This document shows, piece after piece, positions 36,112 to 44,008 of a stretch of DNA of 64,000 nt. Positions within the stretch are counted from its first letter, which is position 1; every line of letters begins with the position of its first letter. Location of the stretch: contig NC_015677.1 of NCBI RefSeq assembly GCF_000215705.1, positions 3,360,001 to 3,424,000 of the forward strand, given 5' to 3'. The position numbers and the translations under genes were made by a program. The DNA is from Ramlibacter tataouinensis TTB310. GTDB lineage: Bacteria > Pseudomonadota > Gammaproteobacteria > Burkholderiales > Burkholderiaceae_C. A model generated the notes under the pieces. That model had not been told where the DNA came from and made no database searches. It was given only the letters and a program-made list of their open reading frames with translations.

Positions 36112-36903
36112 TCAGTACGTCCCCGGATACGCCCCGCCATCCGCCAGCACGTTCTGCCCCGTCATGTAGCCGGCGTGCCGGCTGCACAGGAAGGCGCAGA
36201 TGGCGCCGAACTCCTCGGGCTCGCCGAAGCGCTGCGCCGGGATGGCCTTGCGGCGCGTGTCCGACACGGCCTCCAGGCTCTGGCCGGTGCGCTGGGCCAT
36301 GCCGGCCAGGGTGCCCCTGAGGCGGTCGGTGGCGAAGGCGCCCGGCAGCAGGTTGTTGATGGTGACGTTGGCCGCGACCAGCTTGGGGTTGCGGGCAACG
36401 CCGGCCACGAAGCCGGTCAGGCCGCTGCGCGCGCCGTTGGACAGGCCCAGCACCTCCAGCGGCGCCTTCACCGCGCTGGAGGTGATGTTGACGATGCGGC
36501 CGAAGCCGCGCGCCGCCATGCCGTCCACGGTGGCCTTGATCAGCTCGATGGGCGTGAGCATGTTGGCATCCACGGCGCGGATCCAGGCCTCGCGGTCCCA
36601 GTCGCGGAAATCGCCGGGCGGCGGGCCGCCGGCGTTGGTGACGACGATGTCGTAGTCGCGTCGCGCCGCGAAGACCGCGTCACGGCCGGCGACCGTGGTG
36701 ATGTCGGCGGCGACCGCCTGCACCTGCACGCCCGGCTGCGCATCGCCGCGCAGCCGCTCGGCCGCGGCCGACAGCGCCTCGGCGCCGCGCGCCACGACCA
36801 CCAGGTTCACGCCTTCACGGGCCAGCGCCTGCGCGCAGCCGTAGCCCAGCCCCTTGCTCGCGCCGCACACCAGCGCCCATTTGCCCGCAATGCCGAGGTC
36901 CAT
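36112..36903 (-). CDS. SDR-family oxidoreductase lacking the YxxxK motif
   Basis: A FabG-like short-chain dehydrogenase of 263 residues. The cofactor loop GASKGLGYG (14-22) and NAG at 90-92 are present, and the catalytic-Ser strand reads NITSS (Ser143). At the expected Tyr155/156 and Lys159/160 the protein has Ser-Asn and Arg-Ser (LSNGARSG), so the classical catalytic dyad is missing. Similar proteins occur in Burkholderiales. Start ATG 36903; the frame is open upstream, but MDLGIAGKWALV fits the family. The convergent EamA gene at 36971 belongs to another unit on the same strand. Confidence 0.88.
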   Translation of the reverse strand: MDLGIAGKWALVCGASKGLGYGCAQALAREGVNLVVVARGAEALSAAAERLRGDAQPGVQVQAVAADITTVAGRDAVFAARRDYDIVVTNAGGPPPGDFRDWDREAWIRAVDANMLTPIELIKATVDGMAARGFGRIVNITSSAVKAPLEVLGLSNGARSGLTGFVAGVARNPKLVAANVTINNLLPGAFATDRLRGTLAGMAQRTGQSLEAVSDTRRKAIPAQRFGEPEEFGAICAFLCSRHAGYMTGQNVLADGGAYPGTY

Positions 36904-36970
36904 AAATTCCTGCCGTGTCTGTGGATTGGAAGAAGCGGGCCATGATAAGTGCAGCCCGCTCTCCACGTCG

Positions 36971-37885
36971 TCAGCGCCCGGCGCGGCTGAAGACGTAGAT
37001 GCCCGCGATCACCAGCACGGTGCCGGCGGCGATCCAGCCGGTGAACGGCTCGCCCAGGATCAGCACGCCCATCAGGATGGTAGACATCGGCCCGATCATG
37101 CCGGTCTGCGCCGACATCGCAGCGCCTATGCGCTCGATGGCCATCATCACCAGCAGCACCGGCAGCGCGGTGCACAGGGTCGCGTTGAGCACGGACAGCC
37201 AGATCACCTCGGGGGCGACGGCCAGCGCCGCCTCGACCGGGCGCAGCAGGGCGAACTGCAGCAGGCAGCACAGGCAGGCCACGCTGGTGGCCAGGCCCAC
37301 CAGCCGCAGCGAGCCCAGGCGCTGCACCAGCTGGCCGCTGTAGACCAGGTAGACGGCGTAGCTCACGGCGCTGGCGAACACCAGCAGCGTGCCCAGGGCC
37401 ACGTCGCCGCCCTGCACGCCGGCTTCCTGGCCGAACACCAGCAGCACGCCGGCATAGCTGAGCGCCATGCCCGCCAGGTGGATGCGCGTGAACGGCTTGC
37501 CGTAGACCAGCCAGCCCAGCAGCATCACCAGCGTCGGGTTGAGGTAGAGGATCAGCCGTTCCAGCGACGCGCTGATGTACTGCAGGCCGGCGAAGTCCAG
37601 GAAGCTGGCCAGGTAGTAGCCGGTCACGCCCAGCCCCAGCACGCCCCACCAGTCGCGCCCGGCCAGCGGCGGCTTGCCCCGGCTGGCCCACCACGCCATG
37701 CCGGCGAAGATGGGCAGGGCGAACAGCATGCGGTACATGATCAGCGTGACCGCGTCCACGCCGTAACGGTAGGCCAGCTTGACGATGATGGCCTTGCCGC
37801 TGAAGGCGATGGCGCCGACGGCCGCCAGCGCGACGCCGGTGGCCAGCTGCGGCTTGTGGCGGGGGGAGGCGAAGGGGGAGGTCAT
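36971..37885 (-). CDS. EamA/DMT-family transporter
   Basis: Second DMT transporter of the window, 304 residues, about ten membrane helices. The two EamA repeats are clear: GAIAFSGKAIIVKLAYRYGVDAVTLIMYR and, in the second half, GAAMSAQTGMIGPMSTILMGVLILGEPFTGWI. Start ATG 37885 (MTSPFASP). It lies upstream of the SDR gene on the same strand with a 67-base gap, so cotranscription is possible. Substrate unknown. Confidence 0.92.
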   Translation of the reverse strand: MTSPFASPRHKPQLATGVALAAVGAIAFSGKAIIVKLAYRYGVDAVTLIMYRMLFALPIFAGMAWWASRGKPPLAGRDWWGVLGLGVTGYYLASFLDFAGLQYISASLERLILYLNPTLVMLLGWLVYGKPFTRIHLAGMALSYAGVLLVFGQEAGVQGGDVALGTLLVFASAVSYAVYLVYSGQLVQRLGSLRLVGLATSVACLCCLLQFALLRPVEAALAVAPEVIWLSVLNATLCTALPVLLVMMAIERIGAAMSAQTGMIGPMSTILMGVLILGEPFTGWIAAGTVLVIAGIYVFSRAGR

Positions 37886-37910
37886 GCGCTGGCCGCGATT
37901 GTCGCAGCGC

Positions 37911-37942
37911 AAAAAAGAAGCGGCACCCGCAGGTGCCGCTTC
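37911..37942 (-). terminator. Terminator of the tctBA operon
   Basis: gaagcggcacc (37917-37927), loop cgca, ggtgccgcttc (37932-37942): perfect 11-bp stem. Read on the minus strand it is followed by six U residues (37916-37911), 22 bases after the tctA stop. Confidence 0.93.
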
Positions 37943-37963
37943 GTCATGCCGGATCGCGACGGG

Positions 37964-39484
37964 CTATGCCTCTTCCTCGTGGAAGACGTCCTCGCGGCGG
38001 CGCTTGACCGAGGGCAGCAGCACGATGATCAGCAGCAGCGCCGCGGCGGCGAGCAGGCTGGCCGACAGGCCGCGGGTGATGAACACGCTCCAGTCGCCGC
38101 GCGAGAGCAGCAGCGCCCGGCGCAGGTTCTCCTCCATCATCGGCCCCAGGATCAGGCCCAGCAGCAGCGGCGCCGGCTCGCAGCCGAGCTTGATGAAGGT
38201 GTAGCCGATCACGCCGAACATGGCCACCATCCAGATGTCCCAGGTGTTGTTGTTGGTCGAGTACACGCCGATCGCGCAGAACAGCACGATGGCCGGGAAC
38301 AGCCAGCGGTAGGGGATGGTGAGGAACTTGATCCACACCCCGATCAGCGGCAGGTTCAGGATGACCAGCATGGCGTTGCCGATCCACATCGACACGATCA
38401 GGCCCCAGAACAGCTGCGGGTTGCTGGTCATCACCTGCGGGCCGGGCTGGATGTTGTGGATGGTCATCGCGCCGACCATCAGCGCCATCACGGCGTTGGG
38501 CGGGATGCCCAGCGTCAGCAGCGGGATGAACGAGGTCTGCGCGCCGGCGTTGTTGGCCGACTCCGGGCCGGCCACGCCGCGGATGTTGCCCTTGCCGAAC
38601 GGCACCTCGCCGGGCTTGAGCTTGATCTTCTTCTCGATGGTGTAGGCAGCGAAGGCCGACAGCAGCGCGCCGCCGCCCGGCAGGATGCCCAGGGCCGAGC
38701 CCAGGGCCGTGCCGCGCAGCATGGCCGGCGCCATGCGCTTGAAGTCCTCCTTGGTCGGGAACAGGCCCTGCACCTTGGCGGTGAAGACCTCGCGCTCGCT
38801 CTCCGGCTTGGACAGGTTGCTGATGATCTCGCCATAGCCGAACACGCCCATCGCGATGACGATGAAGCCGATGCCGTCGGTCAGCTCGGGGATGTCGAAG
38901 GAGTAGCGGGCGACGCCGGAGTTGACATCGGTGCCGATCAGCCCGATCAGCAGCCCCAGCAGGATCATCGCCACCGCCTTGAGCAGCGAGCCCGAGGCCA
39001 GCACCACGGCGCCGATCAGGCCCAGCACCATCAGCGAGAAGTACTCGGCCGGCCCGAACTTGAAGGCCACCTCGGTCAGCGGCGGCGCGAAGGCCGCCAG
39101 GATCAGCGTGCCCACGCAGCCGGCGAAGAACGAGCCGATGCCGGCGGCCGCCAGCGCCGGCCCGGCCCGGCCCTGGCGCGCCATCTGGTAGCCGTCGATC
39201 ACGGTGACCACCGAGGACGATTCGCCCGGCAGGTTGACCAGGATGGCGGTGGTCGAGCCACCGTACTGCGAGCCGTAGTAGATGCCGGCCAGCATGATCA
39301 GCGCGGCCACCGGGGGCAGCGCATAGGTGGCCGGCAGCAGCATCGCGATGGTGGCCACCGGCCCGATGCCCGGCAGCACGCCGACCAGGGTGCCCAACAG
39401 GCAGCCGATGAAGGCATAGGCCAGGTTCTGCAGCGTGAAGGCCGCGCCGAAGCCGATGGAAAGGTTGTTGATCAGATCGCCCAT
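37964..39484 (-). CDS. tctA: Tripartite tricarboxylate transporter large permease TctA
   Basis: A 506-residue membrane protein with about 11-12 helices. Family hallmarks: LLGTLVGVLPGIGPVATIAMLLP near the N-terminus and ALGILPGGGALLSAFAAYTIEKK in the second half, the paired Pro-Gly loops of TctA. It is the main channel of a sodium- or proton-driven carboxylate importer. ATG 39484 is used. tctB lies directly upstream; no tctC receptor gene adjoins, so it probably serves receptors encoded elsewhere, such as Bug proteins. Confidence 0.95.
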   Translation of the reverse strand: MGDLINNLSIGFGAAFTLQNLAYAFIGCLLGTLVGVLPGIGPVATIAMLLPATYALPPVAALIMLAGIYYGSQYGGSTTAILVNLPGESSSVVTVIDGYQMARQGRAGPALAAAGIGSFFAGCVGTLILAAFAPPLTEVAFKFGPAEYFSLMVLGLIGAVVLASGSLLKAVAMILLGLLIGLIGTDVNSGVARYSFDIPELTDGIGFIVIAMGVFGYGEIISNLSKPESEREVFTAKVQGLFPTKEDFKRMAPAMLRGTALGSALGILPGGGALLSAFAAYTIEKKIKLKPGEVPFGKGNIRGVAGPESANNAGAQTSFIPLLTLGIPPNAVMALMVGAMTIHNIQPGPQVMTSNPQLFWGLIVSMWIGNAMLVILNLPLIGVWIKFLTIPYRWLFPAIVLFCAIGVYSTNNNTWDIWMVAMFGVIGYTFIKLGCEPAPLLLGLILGPMMEENLRRALLLSRGDWSVFITRGLSASLLAAAALLLIIVLLPSVKRRREDVFHEEEA

Positions 39485-39494
39485 GGTGCCGGCC

Positions 39495-39983
39495 TCAGCG
39501 TGTCAGGAAGGAAGGCCACACCGGGAACTGCAGGTTGAGCAGCCAGATGAAGGCGAAGTAACTGAAGATCGCCAGGATGGTCGCCAGGATGGCGACTTCC
39601 TTGGGGCGGAAGCGGTCGCCCGCCAGGCTGGCCACGAACACCAGGCCGTAGATCGCCACCATCAGGCCCATGGCCGGGATGCCCAGCTTGGGCAGGCCAC
39701 CCAGCAGCAGGCCGAACAGCAGGTTGGCGCCGATGATGAAGCCCAGCGGTTTCCAGGCGATGGCGCCGATCTTGTGGCCGTCCTCGGTCTCGACCACCAG
39801 GGACTGGAAGGTGATCATCACCCCCAGCACCGCCAGCAGGATGCCCAGCAGCAGCGGGAAGTAGCCCGGGCCCATGCGCGCCGCGTCGCCCACGGAGTAG
39901 GTGGTGGCGCCCCAGGCGAAGGCGGCCCCCACGACCAGGAACATGAGCCCGGCGGCGAAGTCCTTCTGGCTCTTTATTTTCAC
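39495..39983 (-). CDS. tctB: Tripartite tricarboxylate transporter small permease TctB
   Basis: A 162-residue membrane protein with four helices, the usual TctB size. It contains the family pattern GAAFAWGATTYSVGDAARMGPGYFPLLLGILLAVLG. Start is GTG 39983 (MKIKSQKDF), with GAGGAGACACCC immediately upstream providing the ribosome binding site. First gene of the tctBA operon; an 8-bp inverted repeat overlaps its likely promoter. Confidence 0.93.
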   Translation of the reverse strand: MKIKSQKDFAAGLMFLVVGAAFAWGATTYSVGDAARMGPGYFPLLLGILLAVLGVMITFQSLVVETEDGHKIGAIAWKPLGFIIGANLLFGLLLGGLPKLGIPAMGLMVAIYGLVFVASLAGDRFRPKEVAILATILAIFSYFAFIWLLNLQFPVWPSFLTR

Positions 39984-40174
39984 GGGTGTCTCCTCGAAAC
40001 GGAATGCAAACGCGCGATTGTGGGCGCATTCCGGGGGGCACCCGATGTGGGTTTCACCTATGCGAAAGCACCGGCCCGTGTCGCCGCGCCGCCACTGGCG
40101 GGCCTTGCGTCTATTGGCGACACCACGGCTCAGCAGATAAATTGCGGCTTTGCAACTGATGAGGAGTAGGAGCG
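39984..40174. promoter_or_regulatory. Divergent control region between tctB and the lipoprotein pair
   Basis: For tctB, the arms cggaatgc (40000-40007) and gcattccg (40026-40033) flank a minus-strand -10-like CACAAT, so a bound repressor could block it. For the plus strand, TTGGCG (40114-40119) and GATAAA (40136-40141) are spaced by 16 bases, a plausible sigma-70 promoter about 34 bases before the first lipoprotein gene, whose GAGGAGTAGGAG is a strong ribosome site. Confidence 0.4.
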
Positions 40175-40735
40175 ATGGACCGCAGAACCGCAGTTATTAC
40201 GATGGCCTCGGCTGCCATGGCCACCTTGGGCGCAGGCTGCGCTTCTTCCACCCCCGCCGACCCGAACGACACCACCCTGTCCCTGGTGTACGGCTACATC
40301 GACGGCAAGGACGCCAAGATCGACTGGGTGGAGATCAAGCAGTATGGGGAAGGCGCGGGCTACTATCAGATACCCTACAACCGCAAAACCGGCGTGTTCT
40401 TCTCGGTCAGCATCGAGCAGGGCGCCCACCAGGTGTTCAAGTTCGGCAACAGCGACACGCACTATATGTGGAGCGCCAACGGGCGCAACGCCACTGCCCT
40501 CAAGGTCGACAAGCCGGGCGCCTACTTCATGGGCTCGTACAAGTTCGTGCGGCACGACCAGGGCTTCTTCAAGGCCGACAAGTTCGAGATGCGGCCGGCG
40601 CAGCAGCCGACCGAGGCCGAGGTGCTGGCCATCGTGATGCGTGAGTTGGAAACCGATGCCGAGTTGACGTCCTACGTACACCAGCGCGGCTACGCGAAAG
40701 CGCGCCTGGCGCAGCTGGGAGGCCGCCGTGCTTGA
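40175..40735 (+). CDS. Lipoprotein of unknown function (first of a pair)
   Basis: A 186-residue predicted lipoprotein. Signal MDRRTAVITMASAAMATLGAGC with lipid-attachment Cys22. The mature part is beta-rich with many Tyr/Phe/Gly (LVYGYIDGKDAKIDWVEIKQYG, KPGAYFMGSYKFV), a PEGA-like or carboxypeptidase-regulatory-like fold, then a helical tail. I do not recognise the family. The downstream gene overlaps its stop by eight bases, so the two are made together. GC is slightly lower than in the flanks. Confidence 0.75.
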   Translation: MDRRTAVITMASAAMATLGAGCASSTPADPNDTTLSLVYGYIDGKDAKIDWVEIKQYGEGAGYYQIPYNRKTGVFFSVSIEQGAHQVFKFGNSDTHYMWSANGRNATALKVDKPGAYFMGSYKFVRHDQGFFKADKFEMRPAQQPTEAEVLAIVMRELETDAELTSYVHQRGYAKARLAQLGGRRA

Positions 40736-41399
40736 ACGCCGCTCACTGCTCCAGGCCGCTGCCGCCTTCGGCGCCGCTGCCGTGCTGCCCGCCTGCCACA
40801 CCGTGCAGGAAAACGCGTCGACCGAGCTGCCGGCGCCCGGCACCGGCAAGGTGATGCTGGTCGGTCGCATCGAGGTGGTACCGCGCATCTCGCCGCGCGA
40901 GCAGAACGTCGCGGTGCAGAACGACATCTTCAACACCAAGCGCCACTTCATGGGGCGCGCTGTCATCCGTCTGGCTGACCGGCGCGACCCCGGCGACTTC
41001 CATCAACTGGGCGCCCTGTTCCTGAACCCGAACCTGGAAGAGACGTTCTTCTATTCCGTGCCGCGCACCGAGCGTTTCGTGGCAGACGCCAGCATCGCCA
41101 TGGAGTGGCAAGACCTCACGCCGGCCTCGAAGAACCTGACGCTGCAGAAGGTCGAACTGAAGCTTCCGGTGCCGCTGGAGTTGGACATCCAGCCGGCCGA
41201 CCAGGCGCTCTACTTGGGCACGGTCCGCATGCACCGCGACGTCTATCACACCCTGCTGCGCGTGGAAGTGCTGGACCAGCAGTCGCAGGCCCAGGAGGAG
41301 TTCAGCCGCCGCTTCGGCCCGCAGGCGCGCATGCGCAAGGCGCTGCTCAAGGTGCCGGGCGCGGTGACGCCGGCCGTACCGCGTCCGCGCGCGGCGTGA
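40728..41399 (+). CDS. Lipoprotein of unknown function (second of a pair)
   Basis: A 223-residue protein that starts at GTG 40728, inside the end of the preceding gene. N-terminus LERRSLLQAAAAFGAAAVLPAC is both twin-Arg-like and a lipobox (Cys23). The mature part is beta-rich, with GTGKVMLVGRIEVVPRI, a repeat of LEET/LPVPLELDI and a basic C-terminal tail. No catalytic motif is visible and the family is not recognised. It shares with its partner the themes 'VGRIEV' and 'YGYIDG', so they may be distantly related paralogues forming one envelope complex. Confidence 0.75.
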   Translation: MLERRSLLQAAAAFGAAAVLPACHTVQENASTELPAPGTGKVMLVGRIEVVPRISPREQNVAVQNDIFNTKRHFMGRAVIRLADRRDPGDFHQLGALFLNPNLEETFFYSVPRTERFVADASIAMEWQDLTPASKNLTLQKVELKLPVPLELDIQPADQALYLGTVRMHRDVYHTLLRVEVLDQQSQAQEEFSRRFGPQARMRKALLKVPGAVTPAVPRPRAA

Positions 41400-41420
41400 C
41401 CCGGGCCGCAACGCCGTCCG

Positions 41421-43214
41421 TCACGCCTCCAGCGGCGGCGTGGCAGTGAGCACCTCCTCCAGGGTCGTGAGGCCCTCCGCCACCCGCAGGGCGCCGGCCA
41501 GCCGCAGCGGCCGCATGCCGTCGGCCACGGCCTGGCGGCGCAAGGCCTCCAGGCCGGGCGCCTGGGTGACCTGCGCCTTGAAGCCCTCGCTCACGGTGAG
41601 CAGCTCGTACAGGCCCATGCGCCCCATGAAGCCGGTCATGCGGCAGTCGACGCAGCCCACCGGCTTGAACGGGCGGTACTCGCCGGACAGCTTCCAGGGC
41701 CTGACGACCTCGTCCAGCGCCGCCCGGGAGGGCTGCTCTTCCGCCTGCTTGCATTGCGGGCACAGCGTGCGCACCAGGCGCTGGGCCAGCACGCCCAGCA
41801 CCGTGGCGTTGAGCAGGTAGGACGGCACGCCCAGCTCCATCAGCCGGGTGAGGGCCGAGGGCGCGTCGTTGGTGTGCAGGGTGGAGAACACCAGGTGGCC
41901 GGTCAGCGCCGCCTGCACCGCCATCTCGGCCGTGGCCAGGTCGCGGATCTCGCCCACCATGATGATGTCCGGGTCCTGGCGCATCAGCGCACGCAGGCCG
42001 TCGGTGAAGCCGAAGTCCAGCTGCGGCTGCACCTGGGTCTGGTTGAAGGCCGGCTCGATCATCTCGATCGGGTCCTCCACCGTGCTGACGTTGACCTCCT
42101 CGGTCGCCACCCGCTTGAGCGTGGAGTACAGCGTGGTGGTCTTGCCCGAGCCGGTCGGGCCGGTCACCAGGATGATGCCGTGCGGCCGGCGCACCAGCGC
42201 CTCCCAGCGCTGCGCGTCGTGCGGCGAGAAGCCCAGCGCGTCCAGGTCCTTGACCGCGGTGTCGGGGTCGAAGATGCGCATCACCATCTTCTCGCCGAAG
42301 GCGGTGGGCAGCGTCGACAGGCGCATCTCGACCTCGTCGCCGCGCGGGTTTCGCGTCTTGATGCGGCCGTCCTGCGGGCGGCGCTTCTCCACCACGTCCA
42401 TGCGCCCGAGCAGCTTGATGCGCGCCGTCATGGCGTTGAGCACGCCCATGGGCATCTGGTAGACCGGGTGCAGCACGCCGTCGATGCGGAAGCGGATCAC
42501 GCCCTGCTCGCGCCGCGGCTCCAGGTGGATGTCGCTGGCGCGCTGGTCGAAGGCGTAGGTCCACAGCCAGTCCACCACCTGCACCACGCCCTGGTCGTTG
42601 GCGTCCAGCTGCTTGTTGCTCCTGCCCAGCTCCACCAGCTGCTCGAAGCTGCCCGCGCCGTTGTTGCCGCCGGACTTCTGGGCCGCGCGCACCGACTTGG
42701 CCAGGGCGAAGAACTCCGCCGTGTAGCGGTGGATGTCCTGCGGGTTGGCGACCACGCGGCGCACGGTGCGGCGCGACTGGCGCTCGACCTCGTCCACCCA
42801 ATCGGCGAGGAAGGGTTCGGCGGTGGCCACCACCACCTCGGTGCCGGTCACCTGCACCGGCAGCACGCGGTGGCGCTCGGCATAGGCGGCGCTCATGGTG
42901 TCGGCCACCTTGCCCACGTCCACCCTCAACGGGTCGATGCGCAGGTACTCCAGCGCGGCGCGGCCGGCCAGGTACTGCGTGAGGGCCTCGATGTCCAGCG
43001 GCTTGCCGTCGGAGGCGCGCGCCATGGCCACCGCCGCCAGCCGCACCAGCGGATGCTGCGCGCTCTGGGCCTGCGAGCAGCGGGCGATGGTGCGCCGGGC
43101 CTCCTCGCGCGAGATCACGCCGTCCTCGCTCAGCCACTCGACCAGGTGGCGCCAGTCCAGCGGGCCGCGGTGCGGGGTGCGGGCGGAGACGGGCGACTGG
43201 GGGATTGCGCTCAT
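41421..43214 (-). CDS. GspE/PulE-type secretion ATPase, orphan
   Basis: A 597-residue traffic ATPase. An N-terminal MshEN/GspE-N helical domain (about 20-170), then N2 with DIHLEPRREQGVIRFRIDG, Walker A GPTGSGKT (352-359), Asp box LSTLPTAFGEKMVMRI, Walker B ALMRQDPDIIMVGEIRD, His box, and the zinc tetracysteine CPQC ... CVDC. All motifs for activity are present. No other type II secretion or type IV pilus gene is nearby, so it either powers a system encoded elsewhere or works alone. It follows the spermidine-synthase-like gene after 10 bases. Confidence 0.9.
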   Translation of the reverse strand: MSAIPQSPVSARTPHRGPLDWRHLVEWLSEDGVISREEARRTIARCSQAQSAQHPLVRLAAVAMARASDGKPLDIEALTQYLAGRAALEYLRIDPLRVDVGKVADTMSAAYAERHRVLPVQVTGTEVVVATAEPFLADWVDEVERQSRRTVRRVVANPQDIHRYTAEFFALAKSVRAAQKSGGNNGAGSFEQLVELGRSNKQLDANDQGVVQVVDWLWTYAFDQRASDIHLEPRREQGVIRFRIDGVLHPVYQMPMGVLNAMTARIKLLGRMDVVEKRRPQDGRIKTRNPRGDEVEMRLSTLPTAFGEKMVMRIFDPDTAVKDLDALGFSPHDAQRWEALVRRPHGIILVTGPTGSGKTTTLYSTLKRVATEEVNVSTVEDPIEMIEPAFNQTQVQPQLDFGFTDGLRALMRQDPDIIMVGEIRDLATAEMAVQAALTGHLVFSTLHTNDAPSALTRLMELGVPSYLLNATVLGVLAQRLVRTLCPQCKQAEEQPSRAALDEVVRPWKLSGEYRPFKPVGCVDCRMTGFMGRMGLYELLTVSEGFKAQVTQAPGLEALRRQAVADGMRPLRLAGALRVAEGLTTLEEVLTATPPLEA

Positions 43215-43224
43215 GGACGGCAGC

Positions 43225-43977
43225 TCACGCGAAGGGCTTGAAGACGCGCAGCCACTTGGGGGCCGGCAGGCCCCAGCGAGTGTGGATGGTTTCCGCCCGC
43301 TCGGCAAGCGTGGCCCGGTCGGGGCGCTGCGGCATGCGCTGGGCCAGCACCACGGTGTTGCCCTCCCGCGTCGGCTTGAAGGCCCAGAGCGCCTGCGGGC
43401 CGAAGGCGGCGGCGATCTTGGCGGCGCTGCGCTCGAAGCTGGACGAGCGGCCGAACAGGTTGACCGTCATGCAGCCGTCGTCGGTGAGCAGCCGCCGGCA
43501 GTCGGCGTAGAAGGCCTCGCTGTCCAGCACCGGCGCCGCGGCCTCGTGGTCGTACAGGTCCACCTGCAGCGCGTCGATGCGGCCGCGCCAGTGGGCGTGC
43601 GAGGCCACCTCGGCGGCGTCGCCCAGGACCACCGACAGCCGCGCGTCGTCGGGCGGCAGCTTGAACCACAGGCGGCAGGCGGCGACCACCTGCGGATTCA
43701 GCTCGATCGCGGTGGTCGCCATGCGCAGCCGCTTGTGGCAGAACTTGGTCAGGGCCGCGGCGCCCAGCCCCAGCTGCATGGCATGCCGTTTCGCCACCGA
43801 GGCCGGCGGCACGAACAGCAGCCAGGCCATCATGCGCTGCACGTACTCCAGGTGGATGTCGAAGGGCTCGTCGATGCGCATCGAGCCCTGCACCCATTCG
43901 GTGCCCAGGTGCAGGTAGCGCACGTCGCCCAGGTCGGAGACGTTGACGTCGGGCAGGGGTTCGGGTCGTTTCTTCAA
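43225..43977 (-). CDS. Spermidine-synthase-like SAM-fold protein
   Basis: A 250-residue Rossmann protein of the spermidine synthase/methyltransferase superfamily. The nucleotide loop reads AMQLGLGAAALTKF, followed by AIELNPQVVAACRLWF; the D/E pair of the polyamine site appears as LQVDLYDHEA. The N-terminal tetramerisation domain of SpeE is mostly missing, and so are the aminopropyl-acceptor Tyr motifs, so it may be a methyltransferase instead. Start is TTG 43977 without a clear ribosome site; an internal GTG is possible. Upstream of gspE in the same unit. Confidence 0.78.
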   Translation of the reverse strand: MKKRPEPLPDVNVSDLGDVRYLHLGTEWVQGSMRIDEPFDIHLEYVQRMMAWLLFVPPASVAKRHAMQLGLGAAALTKFCHKRLRMATTAIELNPQVVAACRLWFKLPPDDARLSVVLGDAAEVASHAHWRGRIDALQVDLYDHEAAAPVLDSEAFYADCRRLLTDDGCMTVNLFGRSSSFERSAAKIAAAFGPQALWAFKPTREGNTVVLAQRMPQRPDRATLAERAETIHTRWGLPAPKWLRVFKPFA

Positions 43978-44008
43978 GCCGGCCGATTATCCGCGCCCGT
44001 CCCGGCGC

